Of a stretch of DNA of 24,308 nucleotides, positions 7,312 through 15,876 are shown in pieces; positions within the stretch are counted from its first letter, which is position 1; the number at the start of each line of letters is the position of its first letter. The stretch is from Atribacteria bacterium SCGC AAA255-N14 (GTDB taxonomy: Bacteria; Atribacterota; JS1; SB-45; 34-128), in NCBI GenBank assembly GCA_000405345.1, contig ASPC01000021.1:1-24308 (forward strand), read 5' to 3'. The notes beneath the pieces are model-generated. The model made no database searches and was not told the DNA's origin. It was given only the letters and a program-made list of their open reading frames with translations. The position numbers and the translations under genes were made by a program.

Positions 7312-8259
7312 ATGCAAAGAACCTTGATTCTCAAAACGAAAATAGAGAAAGACCGCAACTTTCTTTCCAGACTTACAAACGAACATGACGGATTGTGGGC
7401 TATTGTAACTGTAATACCATCAATTATTGCTATTGCTGTTTTTGTCTATAGCTTTATTATCTGGAATGGATATGTTTCTTTGAGTAAATGGAAAGGAATT
7501 ATACCTAATTATGCCTGGCGAGGCATACAAAATTATATTAAACTCTTCAACACCCAGCGATTTCAAATTGACTTGAGGAATATGTTAGTATTTTCCGTTG
7601 TGTTCATAGGAGGATGTCTTGTTATTGGCTTATTCCTGAGTATTTTGCTTGATCAGAATGTCCGGGGGGAGACTTTTTTCCGGGGTGTGTTTTTATTTCC
7701 TATGGCTGTAGCCTTAGTTGTTACAGGTGTTGTATGGGGCTGGCTTTTAAGCCCAGGAAATCAAATAGCCGGTTACATAGGTGTTAATCAGTTATTTGAA
7801 TGGCTTAATCTAGATTTTTTAATTAATGGGTGGTACACCGATAGAACATTTGGAATTGTTGCTGTTGCTATAGCAGCTATCTGGCAGATGTCTGGTTATG
7901 TAATGGTTATGTATTTAACGGCAATTAGAGGGATTTCTATTTCCATTCGTGATGCAGCCCATATAGATGGAGCCAATGTATTTCAATTATATAGATATAT
8001 TATTATGCCAAATCTCAAAGCAATAACACTAGGGATAGTCATTATTTTGGGACATATTTCGCTGAAGGTATTTGACCTTGTTGCAGCCATGACTGGACCG
8101 GGCAAAGGATTTGCAACTGATGTTCCGGCATTTTTTATGTGGGATACCACCTTTAGAGGCAATAATTTCAATACCGGCGCAGCTATAGGTATTATTCTTT
8201 TGATACTTATTTCCTTTCTGGTTGTCCCATATCTAATACATCTGCGAAGGAGTGAATAA
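7312..8259 (+). CDS. ABC sugar transporter permease (MalF/UgpA-like, CUT1)
   Basis: This is a 315-residue inner-membrane permease with about six hydrophobic segments, the first near residues 28-52. The EAA loop that docks the ATPase is near residues 205-230, in the stretch IRDAAHIDGANVFQLYRYIIMPNL. GGTAGGAG precedes the ATG. It pairs with the next gene, 3 nt after its stop. No ATP-binding subunit is present in the window, so a shared MsmX/UgpC-type ATPase encoded elsewhere is expected. Transcription into this gene must pass the palindrome at 7267-7292. Confidence 0.9.
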   Translation: MQRTLILKTKIEKDRNFLSRLTNEHDGLWAIVTVIPSIIAIAVFVYSFIIWNGYVSLSKWKGIIPNYAWRGIQNYIKLFNTQRFQIDLRNMLVFSVVFIGGCLVIGLFLSILLDQNVRGETFFRGVFLFPMAVALVVTGVVWGWLLSPGNQIAGYIGVNQLFEWLNLDFLINGWYTDRTFGIVAVAIAAIWQMSGYVMVMYLTAIRGISISIRDAAHIDGANVFQLYRYIIMPNLKAITLGIVIILGHISLKVFDLVAAMTGPGKGFATDVPAFFMWDTTFRGNNFNTGAAIGIILLILISFLVVPYLIHLRRSE

Positions 8260-8262
8260 GTA

Positions 8263-9141
8263 GTGAAAAACGAGGGACTATTCGCTGCTAAGATAAAAAA
8301 GATAAGGATGTCCAGAATAATTATATATGGGATATTAATATTTTTTTCAATTATATACCTGATTCCTATATATATCCTTTTTACTACTTCTGTAAAGTCC
8401 TTTAAAGAAGTAAGCCTTTCACGGATGTGGTATTTTCCGATGGAGTTTACTTTAGAAAACTTTAAACTGGTCTGGGTCGGTAGTGTTGAACAGGGATTTA
8501 ATGGACTGGGCAGGATGTTTATGAATAGTATTTATGTGGTAATCCCTGCCACCGTAATTTCTACATCGGTTGGTTCATTAAACGGATATGTTTTTTCCAA
8601 GTGGAAATTTAAATATTCTAACGTGATCTTCTCTCTATTTCTATTTGGAATGTTTATTCCTTATCAAAGTATACTGATACCTCTTGTCGAAACTATGAGA
8701 CGGATAGGCTTATATGGTTCATTATCAGGCTTAATTTTGGCCCAGATAATCTATGGTATTCCCATTACAACCTTAATTTTTAGGAATTATTATGCGACCA
8801 TCCCAACTGAATTAATAGAATCAGCCCGAATGGATGGAGCTAACTTTTTTAATATATACCGACATATATTTTTACCTCTTTCGATTCCGGCTTCAGCAGT
8901 TGTTGTCATCTGGCAGTTTACCTCAATCTGGAATAGTTATTTATTCCCGGTAGTTCTAACAACGAGTCCCAAGGTACAGCCTATTACTGTGGGATTGGTT
9001 AATTTTGCGGGTAGTTATTTTATTAAATGGAATATTCAAATGGCAGGAGCGGTGATAACGGCTCTGCCAGCATTAATAATCTTTTTATTACTGGGCAAAC
9101 TCTTTATTCGTGGTATGATGGCTGGAGCCATAAAAGGATAG
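8263..9141 (+). CDS. ABC sugar transporter permease (MalG/UgpE-like, CUT1)
   Basis: This is the second permease of the importer (292 aa). It has a hydrophobic N-terminal segment (about 18-40), further membrane spans and the EAA loop LIESARMDGANFFNIYRHIFLPL near 185-207. It starts with GTG, 3 nt after the previous stop; AAGGAG inside the end of the previous gene serves as ribosome binding site, so the two permeases are translationally linked. The short C-terminal tail FIRGMMAGAIKG is typical of this subunit. Confidence 0.92.
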   Translation: MKNEGLFAAKIKKIRMSRIIIYGILIFFSIIYLIPIYILFTTSVKSFKEVSLSRMWYFPMEFTLENFKLVWVGSVEQGFNGLGRMFMNSIYVVIPATVISTSVGSLNGYVFSKWKFKYSNVIFSLFLFGMFIPYQSILIPLVETMRRIGLYGSLSGLILAQIIYGIPITTLIFRNYYATIPTELIESARMDGANFFNIYRHIFLPLSIPASAVVVIWQFTSIWNSYLFPVVLTTSPKVQPITVGLVNFAGSYFIKWNIQMAGAVITALPALIIFLLLGKLFIRGMMAGAIKG

Positions 9142-9191
9142 AGATAATTACTACGATGCAACCTATTTAAATATAAATGGAGGGAAAGATA

Positions 9192-10541
9192 ATGAGTATT
9201 AAGACGGAACTAAGTGTAGGATTTGTTAGCCTGGCAAGACAGGGTTTTGACATGGATTATGCGAAAATGGCAGCAGAGAAATCATTCCAGCAGATAAAAA
9301 AGTTTGCTAAAGTAGTAGCACCCGAAGGATATCTGGTTGGAGACAATAAAGGTACCCAGATGGCTCTGGAGCTATTTAAGAGAGAAAAAACGGATCTGCT
9401 GGTTATTCAATGTGGTACTTTTACATCTGCTGAAATAGTCCTGGACTGGGTAAGTCAATTAGGGATACCTGTTGTTATTTGGGCAATTAAGGAGCCTGAC
9501 TTTGAGGGTAAACTAAAGTTGAATTCCCTGGTATGTGCTAATGCAATTACCAGTGCTCTTTATAAAATGGATGCAAAATTTAAATTCTTCTACGAAGATT
9601 ACAAAGATGAACAATATTATAAGAGGCTGGCAAGGTATTTGAATGTAGTAAACGTAAAAAACAAACTAAAAAAAACCCGGATAGGTCTGGTAGGTGCTCG
9701 TTCAAACGGTTTTCAGGATGTTACAGTCGACGAACTTAGCCTACTTAAAAAGATAGGACCAAGGGTGCATTTCATCTCTATTGCTGAGGTATTTGAACGG
9801 GCTAAGAAAATAAAAAGTCAGATAACCAAAGGGATAGCTGAAGAAATGCGCGGCAAGGGTAAACTTAAAAATATAGGCCAGGGTGAACTGGTTAAAAGTG
9901 CAGAGGTTTATCAGGCCTTGAAAGAACTTGCTAGCGAAAATAATCTTGACGCTTTAGCGGTGCGCTGTTTACCAGAATTTGCTCAACTGTATGGTACTGT
10001 TATCTGTGGATGTCTATCATTTCTAATAGATGATGGTATTATTGCAGCCTGCGAGGCAGATGTTCCCGGGGCTATTTCCATGTTAATTCAAAAATACCTT
10101 TCTGATGGGAATTCCCCATTCCTGGCCGATCTTATCGAAGTTGATAATGATAAAAACACAGGTCTTTTCTGGCATTGTGGTGTTGCTCCCTGTTCGCTGG
10201 CCCGAAATGGTGAGGTAGAGCTTTCCAGGCATTTTGTACGGGATCTGGGTGTTACTGTTAACTTCTCCTTAAAACCAGGGCGAATTACTCTGGCCAGATT
10301 GGATAGTGTGGGAACAGACTACCGGATGCTTATAGCCAGTGGAGAATCGACAGGAGAAACCATTCCTATGAAGGGGACATCAATGAATGTAGTCTTTGAC
10401 CAGGATAGCTCTGACTTACTCGATATTATTATCAATAAGGGATTTCCACATCATTTCAGTATTGTCTATGGAGATTTAAAAGAAGACCTTATTGACTTAT
10501 GTAACCTTCTTGAGATTGAATCTGTTGAGGCTTCAAAATAA
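9192..10541 (+). CDS. L-fucose/L-arabinose isomerase family protein
   Basis: This 449-residue protein belongs to the FucI/AraA fold group, whose members interconvert aldoses and ketoses using a divalent metal. The N-terminal part (about 1-170) has the alternating Rossmann-like pattern. The C-terminal catalytic part carries likely metal ligands in CLPEF, ACEADVPGA and FWHCGVAP. The ATG at 9192 is preferred because GGAGG (9179-9183) is correctly spaced; an upstream in-frame ATG at 9177 overlaps that ribosome binding site. It is shorter than E. coli FucI and belongs to the loosely characterised relatives. Encoded between the importer and the aldolase and kinase, it most likely isomerises the imported sugar or a derivative. 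The substrate is unknown. Confidence 0.8.
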   Translation: MSIKTELSVGFVSLARQGFDMDYAKMAAEKSFQQIKKFAKVVAPEGYLVGDNKGTQMALELFKREKTDLLVIQCGTFTSAEIVLDWVSQLGIPVVIWAIKEPDFEGKLKLNSLVCANAITSALYKMDAKFKFFYEDYKDEQYYKRLARYLNVVNVKNKLKKTRIGLVGARSNGFQDVTVDELSLLKKIGPRVHFISIAEVFERAKKIKSQITKGIAEEMRGKGKLKNIGQGELVKSAEVYQALKELASENNLDALAVRCLPEFAQLYGTVICGCLSFLIDDGIIAACEADVPGAISMLIQKYLSDGNSPFLADLIEVDNDKNTGLFWHCGVAPCSLARNGEVELSRHFVRDLGVTVNFSLKPGRITLARLDSVGTDYRMLIASGESTGETIPMKGTSMNVVFDQDSSDLLDIIINKGFPHHFSIVYGDLKEDLIDLCNLLEIESVEASK

Positions 10542-10584
10542 TTCTCTATCTGGTTGTAATGAAATAGAAATTAGGAGGAGTAGT

Positions 10585-11412
10585 ATGTCACTAGTTAATT
10601 TAAATCAATTATTTGAAGAAAAGAAAGAAAAGCAGGGCATCGGGCTATTTAATGTAGCAGGGCTAGAGTTTGCAGAAGCGATTATAGAGGTAGCAGAAGA
10701 GCTGAAAACCCCCGTAATATTAGGTCTGCCGGAACGTTTTTTTCAGTTCTTCCAACTCGAGACTGTTACCCATATGTGTGTTGATATGGCTGAACGGGCC
10801 AGTGTTGCGGTAGTAGTCCATATCGATCACGGGAAAAGTTTTGACTGTCTTTTAAAATCGCTCAGAAATGGTGTATCATCAGTTATGTTTGATGGCTCTA
10901 CCTTGCCTTATGAAGATAATGTCAAAAAGACAGCAGAAATAGTCCGGATAGCCCATAGTATGGGAGCTACTGTTGAAGGAGAGCTTGGTTACGTAGGTCG
11001 TGGGGATGATTTTAACCTTGGCGATACCTCGTTTTATACAAAACCAGAACAGGCTGCTGATTTCGTAGAGCGTACCGGAGTTGATGCCCTGGCAATAGCA
11101 GTAGGTAGTGCCCATGGTGTCTATAAAACTAAACCCAGTATTGACTTTGAGCGGATTAAAACTATCAAAAAAAAGGTAAACAGTGCACTGGTACTTCATG
11201 GTGGCTCAGGATTAAGCGATGAAGACTTCAAGAAGGCAATTGCCTGTGGTATCGATAAAGTGAATATATTTACCCAACTCTCACTATCGACAATGGAAAG
11301 AGCGACCAGAGCCATACCCGAATGCCCTGGATGGATTGAAGTTACCAGAGAATTACGACAGGTTATAGCTGATGGAGTTAGAAGGTATATGACAGTTTTT
11401 AATAATGCATAA
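10585..11412 (+). CDS. Class II ketose-phosphate aldolase (FBA/GatY/IolJ-like)
   Basis: This 275-residue zinc-dependent aldolase should cleave a ketose phosphate to DHAP plus an aldehyde. Probable zinc ligands and active-site residues are HIDHG (near 80), EGELG (near 132), GSAHG (near 173) and LHGGSGL (near 203), followed by the phosphate-site stretch KVNIFTQLS. It is closer to the fructose/tagatose-bisphosphate and IolJ family than to FucA/AraD. The ATG at 10585 follows AGGAGG with good spacing; earlier in-frame codons overlap the upstream gene. The kinase begins 47 nt downstream. Its early coding region (10640-10715) exists as a 77-nt inverted copy at 7191-7267. A dehydrogenase of the IolA type in the same locus would suit a semialdehyde product. 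Confidence 0.88.
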   Translation: MSLVNLNQLFEEKKEKQGIGLFNVAGLEFAEAIIEVAEELKTPVILGLPERFFQFFQLETVTHMCVDMAERASVAVVVHIDHGKSFDCLLKSLRNGVSSVMFDGSTLPYEDNVKKTAEIVRIAHSMGATVEGELGYVGRGDDFNLGDTSFYTKPEQAADFVERTGVDALAIAVGSAHGVYKTKPSIDFERIKTIKKKVNSALVLHGGSGLSDEDFKKAIACGIDKVNIFTQLSLSTMERATRAIPECPGWIEVTRELRQVIADGVRRYMTVFNNA

Positions 11413-11459
11413 GATTTTCAGACTATAATTAAGGACCCTCTGAAAAGGAGTTATAGGAG

Positions 11460-13016
11460 ATGTCAGAAAAGCACTTCCTTTTAGGTATAGATGTAGGAAC
11501 AACTAATTGTAAAGCTCTGCTTTTTGATGAAAAGGGGACTACTGTAGCCTCTGCCAGGGTAAAAACAATAACCCATAATGATAAAGGGCAGTATTATTAC
11601 CTCCCCGACGAACTATGGGGGATAATAATCAAAGTAATATCTGAGGTCTTAAAAGTAGTAGAACCTTCAAACATATCAGGTGTTTGTATAACCAGTATGG
11701 CTGAGTCGGGGTTGCCCCTTGATAAAGAAAACAATCCAACCCATCATATTATACCCTATTTTGATGAGAACTCATCACCTCAGGCAGCTCGGCTTGAGGA
11801 GCTCTTTGGTCGAAAGAAATTGTTTGAACTAACCGGGTTAAATGTAAGCCCAATCTTCTCTTTAGCCAAGATTTTATGGATAAGGGATAATTACCCTGAA
11901 GCTTTTTCAAGGACTCGAAAATGGCTCTGTATCCCTGATTACGTAAACTATAAATTGACCGGCAAGATGGTAACAGACTATTCTATTGCTTCACGAACTA
12001 TGGTCTTTGATGTTTTTAAGCGTAGTTGGTCAACCGAGATACTGGAAACAGTTGGTTTAAATACGGATCTCTTCCCTCCGGTTGTCCCTGGCGGAAGTTT
12101 AATAGGGGGAGTAACCCGTGAGGCTGCTGGTCTTACGGGACTCTGTGAAGGGATACCGGTTATTGTCGGAGGGCATGACCACTACTGTGGCTCTCTCGGT
12201 GCGGGACTATTATTGGGAAATCGACTGATAGATTCTTCAGGTAGTGCTGAAAGCCTGCATGGTTTGCTGGGGGAAGAAGTAGAGAACATTGAAGATTTTA
12301 CTGGCTTTTCTGTGGGGATTTATGTTGATGGTAAATCTTATTATGCCGGCGGTGGGTTTAATTGTTCGGGAGTATCTGTTGACTGGATTATTGAACGCTG
12401 CGCTTCATTAAAAGATTGGGTATCTACTCAAAGAGAAAGAGAGGACTTATCTTATGAGGAGAAAGATGAGATAATGAATCAGTCTTACCAGAGACCAGCG
12501 GGAGCGAATGGTCTTCTTTATCTTCCTCACCTTCGTGGGAGTGGATTTCCGGACTGGAACATTAGTTCCCGAGGAGCTTTTGTGGGGTTAAGGTCCTCCC
12601 ACCGTTCTCCTGATATGGTTCGGGCAGTGGTAGAAGGAGTCTGTTTTGAATTAAAGGCAATATTAGACCGCTTAAGAAAACTTATTAAGCACGATATTAC
12701 CCAAATAACTACTATCGGCGGTGGGGCACGTAATCAACCCTGGTTGCAGCTAAAGGCTGATATAACCGGGTTGCCCATTGAAGTACCGGCAGTTAAAGAA
12801 GCAGCTGCCCTAGGAGCAGCTTTGCTGGCAGGGGTGGGCACAGGAATATATACCGATTTATATGAAGCAACAAAAAAGACTTATCAAGTAGACAAACGGT
12901 TTATACCCAATCAGGAAAATTGCGAAAAATATGATAGATTATTTTCTATAAACCGAAAATTATATCCTGTTTTAAAAGAAATAAATCGGGACTTAACCTA
13001 TTTTAAAGAGGACTGA
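11460..13016 (+). CDS. FGGY-family carbohydrate kinase
   Basis: This 518-residue ATP-dependent sugar kinase has the two-domain FGGY layout. The N-terminal phosphate-1 motif is GIDVGTTNCKALLFD (about 9-23). The substrate-side GGHDH near 237 carries the likely catalytic aspartate. The C-terminal ATP-site stretch is GGGARNQPWLQLKADITGLP (about 420-440), followed by EAAALGAAL. ATAGGAG lies just before the ATG. It is the last gene of the importer-isomerase-aldolase-kinase block and probably phosphorylates the ketose that the aldolase then cleaves. It resembles xylulokinase and gluconate kinase relatives generally; no single substrate can be chosen. Confidence 0.9.
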   Translation: MSEKHFLLGIDVGTTNCKALLFDEKGTTVASARVKTITHNDKGQYYYLPDELWGIIIKVISEVLKVVEPSNISGVCITSMAESGLPLDKENNPTHHIIPYFDENSSPQAARLEELFGRKKLFELTGLNVSPIFSLAKILWIRDNYPEAFSRTRKWLCIPDYVNYKLTGKMVTDYSIASRTMVFDVFKRSWSTEILETVGLNTDLFPPVVPGGSLIGGVTREAAGLTGLCEGIPVIVGGHDHYCGSLGAGLLLGNRLIDSSGSAESLHGLLGEEVENIEDFTGFSVGIYVDGKSYYAGGGFNCSGVSVDWIIERCASLKDWVSTQREREDLSYEEKDEIMNQSYQRPAGANGLLYLPHLRGSGFPDWNISSRGAFVGLRSSHRSPDMVRAVVEGVCFELKAILDRLRKLIKHDITQITTIGGGARNQPWLQLKADITGLPIEVPAVKEAAALGAALLAGVGTGIYTDLYEATKKTYQVDKRFIPNQENCEKYDRLFSINRKLYPVLKEINRDLTYFKED

Positions 13017-13184
13017 GTGCTTTAGCTTTAGATTTAAAAATTATTATCACCGAATAGCTTAAAGCGTATTGTTATACGAGGGGTGACAGGATTTGTTTTC
13101 CATGTTTACAGGTTCCGCCGCGACAACCCATATAAAGATGATTCTATTTGAGTTAAATTATACTGATTGTTTTGGAGGTAAAAA

Positions 13185-14240
13185 ATGGATGAAGTTATTA
13201 ATGTAGGATTAATAGGTTATGGTATGTCAGGTCAGATATTTCATGCCCCCATAATCAATTCCGTTTCGGGGTTTAAACTTGTGAAAGTAGTAGAACGTCA
13301 TAGTGAAAAATCCAAGGAAAGGTGTCCGTGGGTTGAAATTGTAAGAGATACAGATGAAATCTTTAATGACAAAAACATCGAACTTGTTGTAGTTGCGGTG
13401 CCTAACAAGCTTCACTTGGAGCTTGCACAAAAAGCACTTGATTCAGGGAAGCACGTAATAGTAGAAAAGCCATTTACAATAACTTCTGATGAAGCCCAAA
13501 AATTAATTGATCTTGCTCAAAAACAGGACAGGATACTTAGCGTCTATCAGAATAGGAGGTTCGATGGCGACTTTAAAACTGTTAAAAAGGTCATTAATAG
13601 TAATATACTTGGGAGACTTGTGGAATATGAAGCGCATTATGATAGATATAAAAACATTTTAAGACCCAGTGCATGGAAGGAAAGCGACGAATTAGGCATG
13701 GGAATATTGTATGATTTGGGTTCACACCTTATCGACCAGGCACAGGTATTATTCGGATTGCCTAAAAGCATAATAGCTGACACAAGGGTTCAGAGAGATT
13801 TAGGGAGAAATGTTGACAGCTTCGAAATTATTATGGATTATGATAAATTAAAAACGACACTGAAAGCCGGTATGGTTGTGAGAGAACCAAGTCCACATTA
13901 TATAGTTCATGGTACGTCAGGCTCATTTATAAAGTATGGTACGGATCCACAGGAAGAAGCTCTTCAGAGGGGTTTATCACCTGTAAACAGTATGGACTGG
14001 GGAATAGAACCTGAAAGCCAGTGGGGTCTTCTAAATACTAATATAAGCGGAATACATTTCAAAGGGAAAATAGAAACCTGCAGAGGAGATTACACTGTTT
14101 ATTATGAAAATATTTATAATGCAATTGTGAAAGGTGAAGAATTACTGGTAAAACCTGAAGAGGGAAGAAATACCATACGCATAATAGAGCTTGCAATGCA
14201 GAGTGTTAAGGAGAAGAGGATGGTGGAGTTTACGCTGTAG
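13185..14240 (+). CDS. Gfo/Idh/MocA oxidoreductase, IolW (scyllo-inositol dehydrogenase)-like
   Basis: This 351-residue NAD(P)-dependent oxidoreductase has an N-terminal Rossmann domain with GLIGYGMSGQIFHAP (8-22) and the family signature EKPF near 95. YQNRRFDGDFKTV (near 122-134) resembles the stretch typical of NADP-dependent scyllo-inositol dehydrogenase (IolW/YdgJ). The catalytic region of the second domain contains DLGSHLIDQA, with the expected histidine. TTGGAGG precedes the ATG. A 168-bp gap without an obvious terminator separates it from the kinase, so it may share the transcript or have its own promoter. It probably oxidises or reduces a polyol or sugar at one carbon; an inositol link is suggested by sequence and by the IolA-like dehydrogenase at 2403, but not proven. 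Confidence 0.85.
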   Translation: MDEVINVGLIGYGMSGQIFHAPIINSVSGFKLVKVVERHSEKSKERCPWVEIVRDTDEIFNDKNIELVVVAVPNKLHLELAQKALDSGKHVIVEKPFTITSDEAQKLIDLAQKQDRILSVYQNRRFDGDFKTVKKVINSNILGRLVEYEAHYDRYKNILRPSAWKESDELGMGILYDLGSHLIDQAQVLFGLPKSIIADTRVQRDLGRNVDSFEIIMDYDKLKTTLKAGMVVREPSPHYIVHGTSGSFIKYGTDPQEEALQRGLSPVNSMDWGIEPESQWGLLNTNISGIHFKGKIETCRGDYTVYYENIYNAIVKGEELLVKPEEGRNTIRIIELAMQSVKEKRMVEFTL

Positions 14241-14362
14241 TAATTTGAAATCTGTGCACCTATGGTCAATAAAAATTAAAAGTAAATCAGAGATATAATG
14301 GAAATGACCTATTTTAGTTTAGATTGGATGTTAATAGGGGATAATATAGTCCTATAGTGTTT

Positions 14363-14467
14363 ATGATAAATGTCAATGGACTTATAATATATGACGATAC
14401 CCACCCGGAAGATACACAGCGCAAAGTTTTTAGAAGAAATTTGATTACTTATATATTTAAAGATTAA
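14363..14467 (+). pseudogene. Short 34-codon open frame, possible gene remnant
   Basis: An open frame from ATG 14363 to TAA 14465-14467 encodes GLIIYDDTHPEDTQRKVFRRNL in its middle, which has the composition of real protein rather than chance translation. No ribosome binding site precedes it, and a stop lies seven codons upstream. I do not recognise the family. It may be the tail of a decayed gene. The rest of the 264-bp gap (14241-14504) shows nothing else. Confidence 0.25.
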
Positions 14468-14504
14468 TGAATATTAATAATTTTGCCACAAGGAGAGATC
14501 AGCA

Positions 14505-15332
14505 ATGCCAACATATGAACTTATTACAAAAGAGGAACTGGGAAAAGGGAGTACTATATCACTTCAGATATTAGATAGTGAATATGATGTATATCATGAA
14601 ATGGCAAGGATTATGTTTGATAAGATTAGGGATAATAATGCAAAAGGTAAAAACACAGTTCTTATATGTCCCGTTGGACCTATAGGTCAATATAAAAGGT
14701 TTGCCAGTATGGTAAATAAATATAGGCTAAGCCTAAAAAACGTTTATATATTCAATATGGATGAATACCTTGATAATAACAAACAGTTAATATCCATAAA
14801 TCACCCGTTGAGTTTCTCGAGTGCAATGGAGAGAGAATTATATAGCAAGGTTGATGACAAGTTGAATGTACCGATTGAAAATAGATTTTTTCCACAACCC
14901 GGTAAAGAAGAATTAATATGGGACAAAATGTGTACGCTTGGTGGAGTTGATTTGTGTCTTGGAGGAATTGGAATAAATGGGCATGTAGCATTTAATGAAC
15001 CTCCGGAGCCAGATGAAAAAATTTCTGATGAGGAGTTTAAAAATCTTTCCACAAGAATTTTAAAAATATCAAGGGAAACAAAGACTGTTAATGCAATAAT
15101 GGCTGCAGGAGGATATATTGATATAATACCGGATTGGTGCATTACCCTGGGTATGAATGAAATACTAAACTCAAAAAAAATAGTGATTGGTATGTTCAGG
15201 GATTGGCAGAAAGGTATAATCCGTAAAATACTTCATGGCCCAGTCACAATGAGTGTACCTGCATCATTTCTGCAACTGCATACTGATGCAAAGATTATAA
15301 TGACTGTGAATGTTGCAGAAAGGCCAATTTAA
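14505..15332 (+). CDS. Glucosamine-6-phosphate deaminase/isomerase family protein
   Basis: This 275-residue protein has the NagB/6-phosphogluconolactonase fold. The phosphate-side loop is CPVGPIGQY (near 50-58), the active-site region is FNMDEYL (near 84-90), and GGIGINGHVAFNEPP (about 157-171) carries the catalytic histidine as in NagB. NagB normally converts glucosamine-6-phosphate to fructose-6-phosphate plus ammonia. The usual GxTP phosphate motif is altered here to GPIG, so the substrate may differ. CAAGGAGAG precedes the ATG. It stands alone between gene fragments and follows the IolW-like gene, in company with which it may act on an amino or ketosugar. Confidence 0.78.
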   Translation: MPTYELITKEELGKGSTISLQILDSEYDVYHEMARIMFDKIRDNNAKGKNTVLICPVGPIGQYKRFASMVNKYRLSLKNVYIFNMDEYLDNNKQLISINHPLSFSSAMERELYSKVDDKLNVPIENRFFPQPGKEELIWDKMCTLGGVDLCLGGIGINGHVAFNEPPEPDEKISDEEFKNLSTRILKISRETKTVNAIMAAGGYIDIIPDWCITLGMNEILNSKKIVIGMFRDWQKGIIRKILHGPVTMSVPASFLQLHTDAKIIMTVNVAERPI

Positions 15333-15422
15333 TTAAGTAGTTTAGTCAGAAAATGAACTTTCATTAAAGAGATTTCTCTATTATAGTTTTACCTATCTAC
15401 GTCATTGCAAACATTTTCATGA

Positions 15423-15620
15423 AGTGAATATAGGCAGTGGATACTGACATTCAGATTAAAATATGTGTTTGTGGCGGGTAAGATTATAAGGATTGCAAGG
15501 CAGACTATATTGAAGCTTCTGGAAGGGTATCCTTACAAAGAGGTATTTCATAAAAAGCTGTTAAAGAACAAGACCTGTGGACTCAAACAAAATTTTGACA
15601 AAATTAGGTTGGAGTGCTAA
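15423..15620 (+). pseudogene. C-terminal fragment resembling a DDE transposase
   Basis: An open frame of 65 codons without a start encodes LKYVFVAGKIIRIARQTILK and then LLEGYPYKEVFHKKLL. This pattern (hydrophobic, AGKI-R-AR, ILKL, YP-KEVF) is what I recall from the C-terminus of IS4/IS1380-type DDE transposases. No catalytic DDE part remains. The threonine promoter at 15595-15623 overlaps its last codons, so the remnant may have contributed or preserved promoter DNA. The rest of 15333-15422 shows nothing clear. Confidence 0.4.
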
Positions 15621-15623
15621 AAT
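15595..15623 (+). promoter_or_regulatory. Sigma-70-type promoter of the threonine operon
   Basis: TTGACA (15595-15600) is separated by exactly 17 bp from TAAAAT (15618-15623). Transcription would start near 15630, just before the first stem of the T-box leader, so promoter and riboswitch fit together. Confidence 0.8.
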
Positions 15624-15640
15624 TATAAAAATTTAATAAC

Positions 15641-15851
15641 AAGCCGACGACGGGAAGAGTAGGTCGAAAGTTTTTGACCGAAAACCAACCCGGAGGCTTA
15701 AGATGAATCTTACAAAAAGAGTAAATCTTTTGGGAGAAGACCCTTACAGCTTATAAGAGAGCCCCGAAAACACATTGTCTTTGGGGAAATAAAGTGGAAC
15801 CACGAAAATCTTTCGTCTTTATATTTAACATATAAGGCGAAAGATTTTTTT
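15641..15851 (+). ncRNA. T-box leader, threonine specifier (ACC), with terminator
   Basis: This tRNA-sensing leader controls the operon below by transcription antitermination. Stem I is short: AAGCC/GGCTT, a GA-rich internal loop, CGGG/CCCG, then a specifier loop with AAGAGTA on the 5' side and GAAAACCAA on the 3' side, capped by GGTC/GACC. The triplet ACC (15684-15686) followed by A is the threonine specifier. GAGAG precedes Stem III (CCCC 15762-15765, GGGG 15783-15786). The T-box core AAAGTGGAACCACG is at 15791-15804; its UGGA bulge would pair with a tRNA ending UCCA. The terminator stem runs from 15806 to about 15846, ending in a T-tract. Uncharged tRNA-Thr should allow read-through into hom. 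The usual distal Stem I features are not visible. Confidence 0.88.
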
Positions 15852-15876
15852 ATAATTGAAAGGTTGGTAGATAATT

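Noticed and set aside
7191..10715. Diversity-generating retroelement (template/variable repeat pair)
   Set aside because: The two copies are inverted, differ at few and not adenine-biased positions, and there is no reverse transcriptase in the window.
15641..15805. SAM or lysine riboswitch in front of hom
   Set aside because: Neither consensus core is present, whereas GAGAG, Stem III, the TGGAACC bulge and the terminator identify a T-box.
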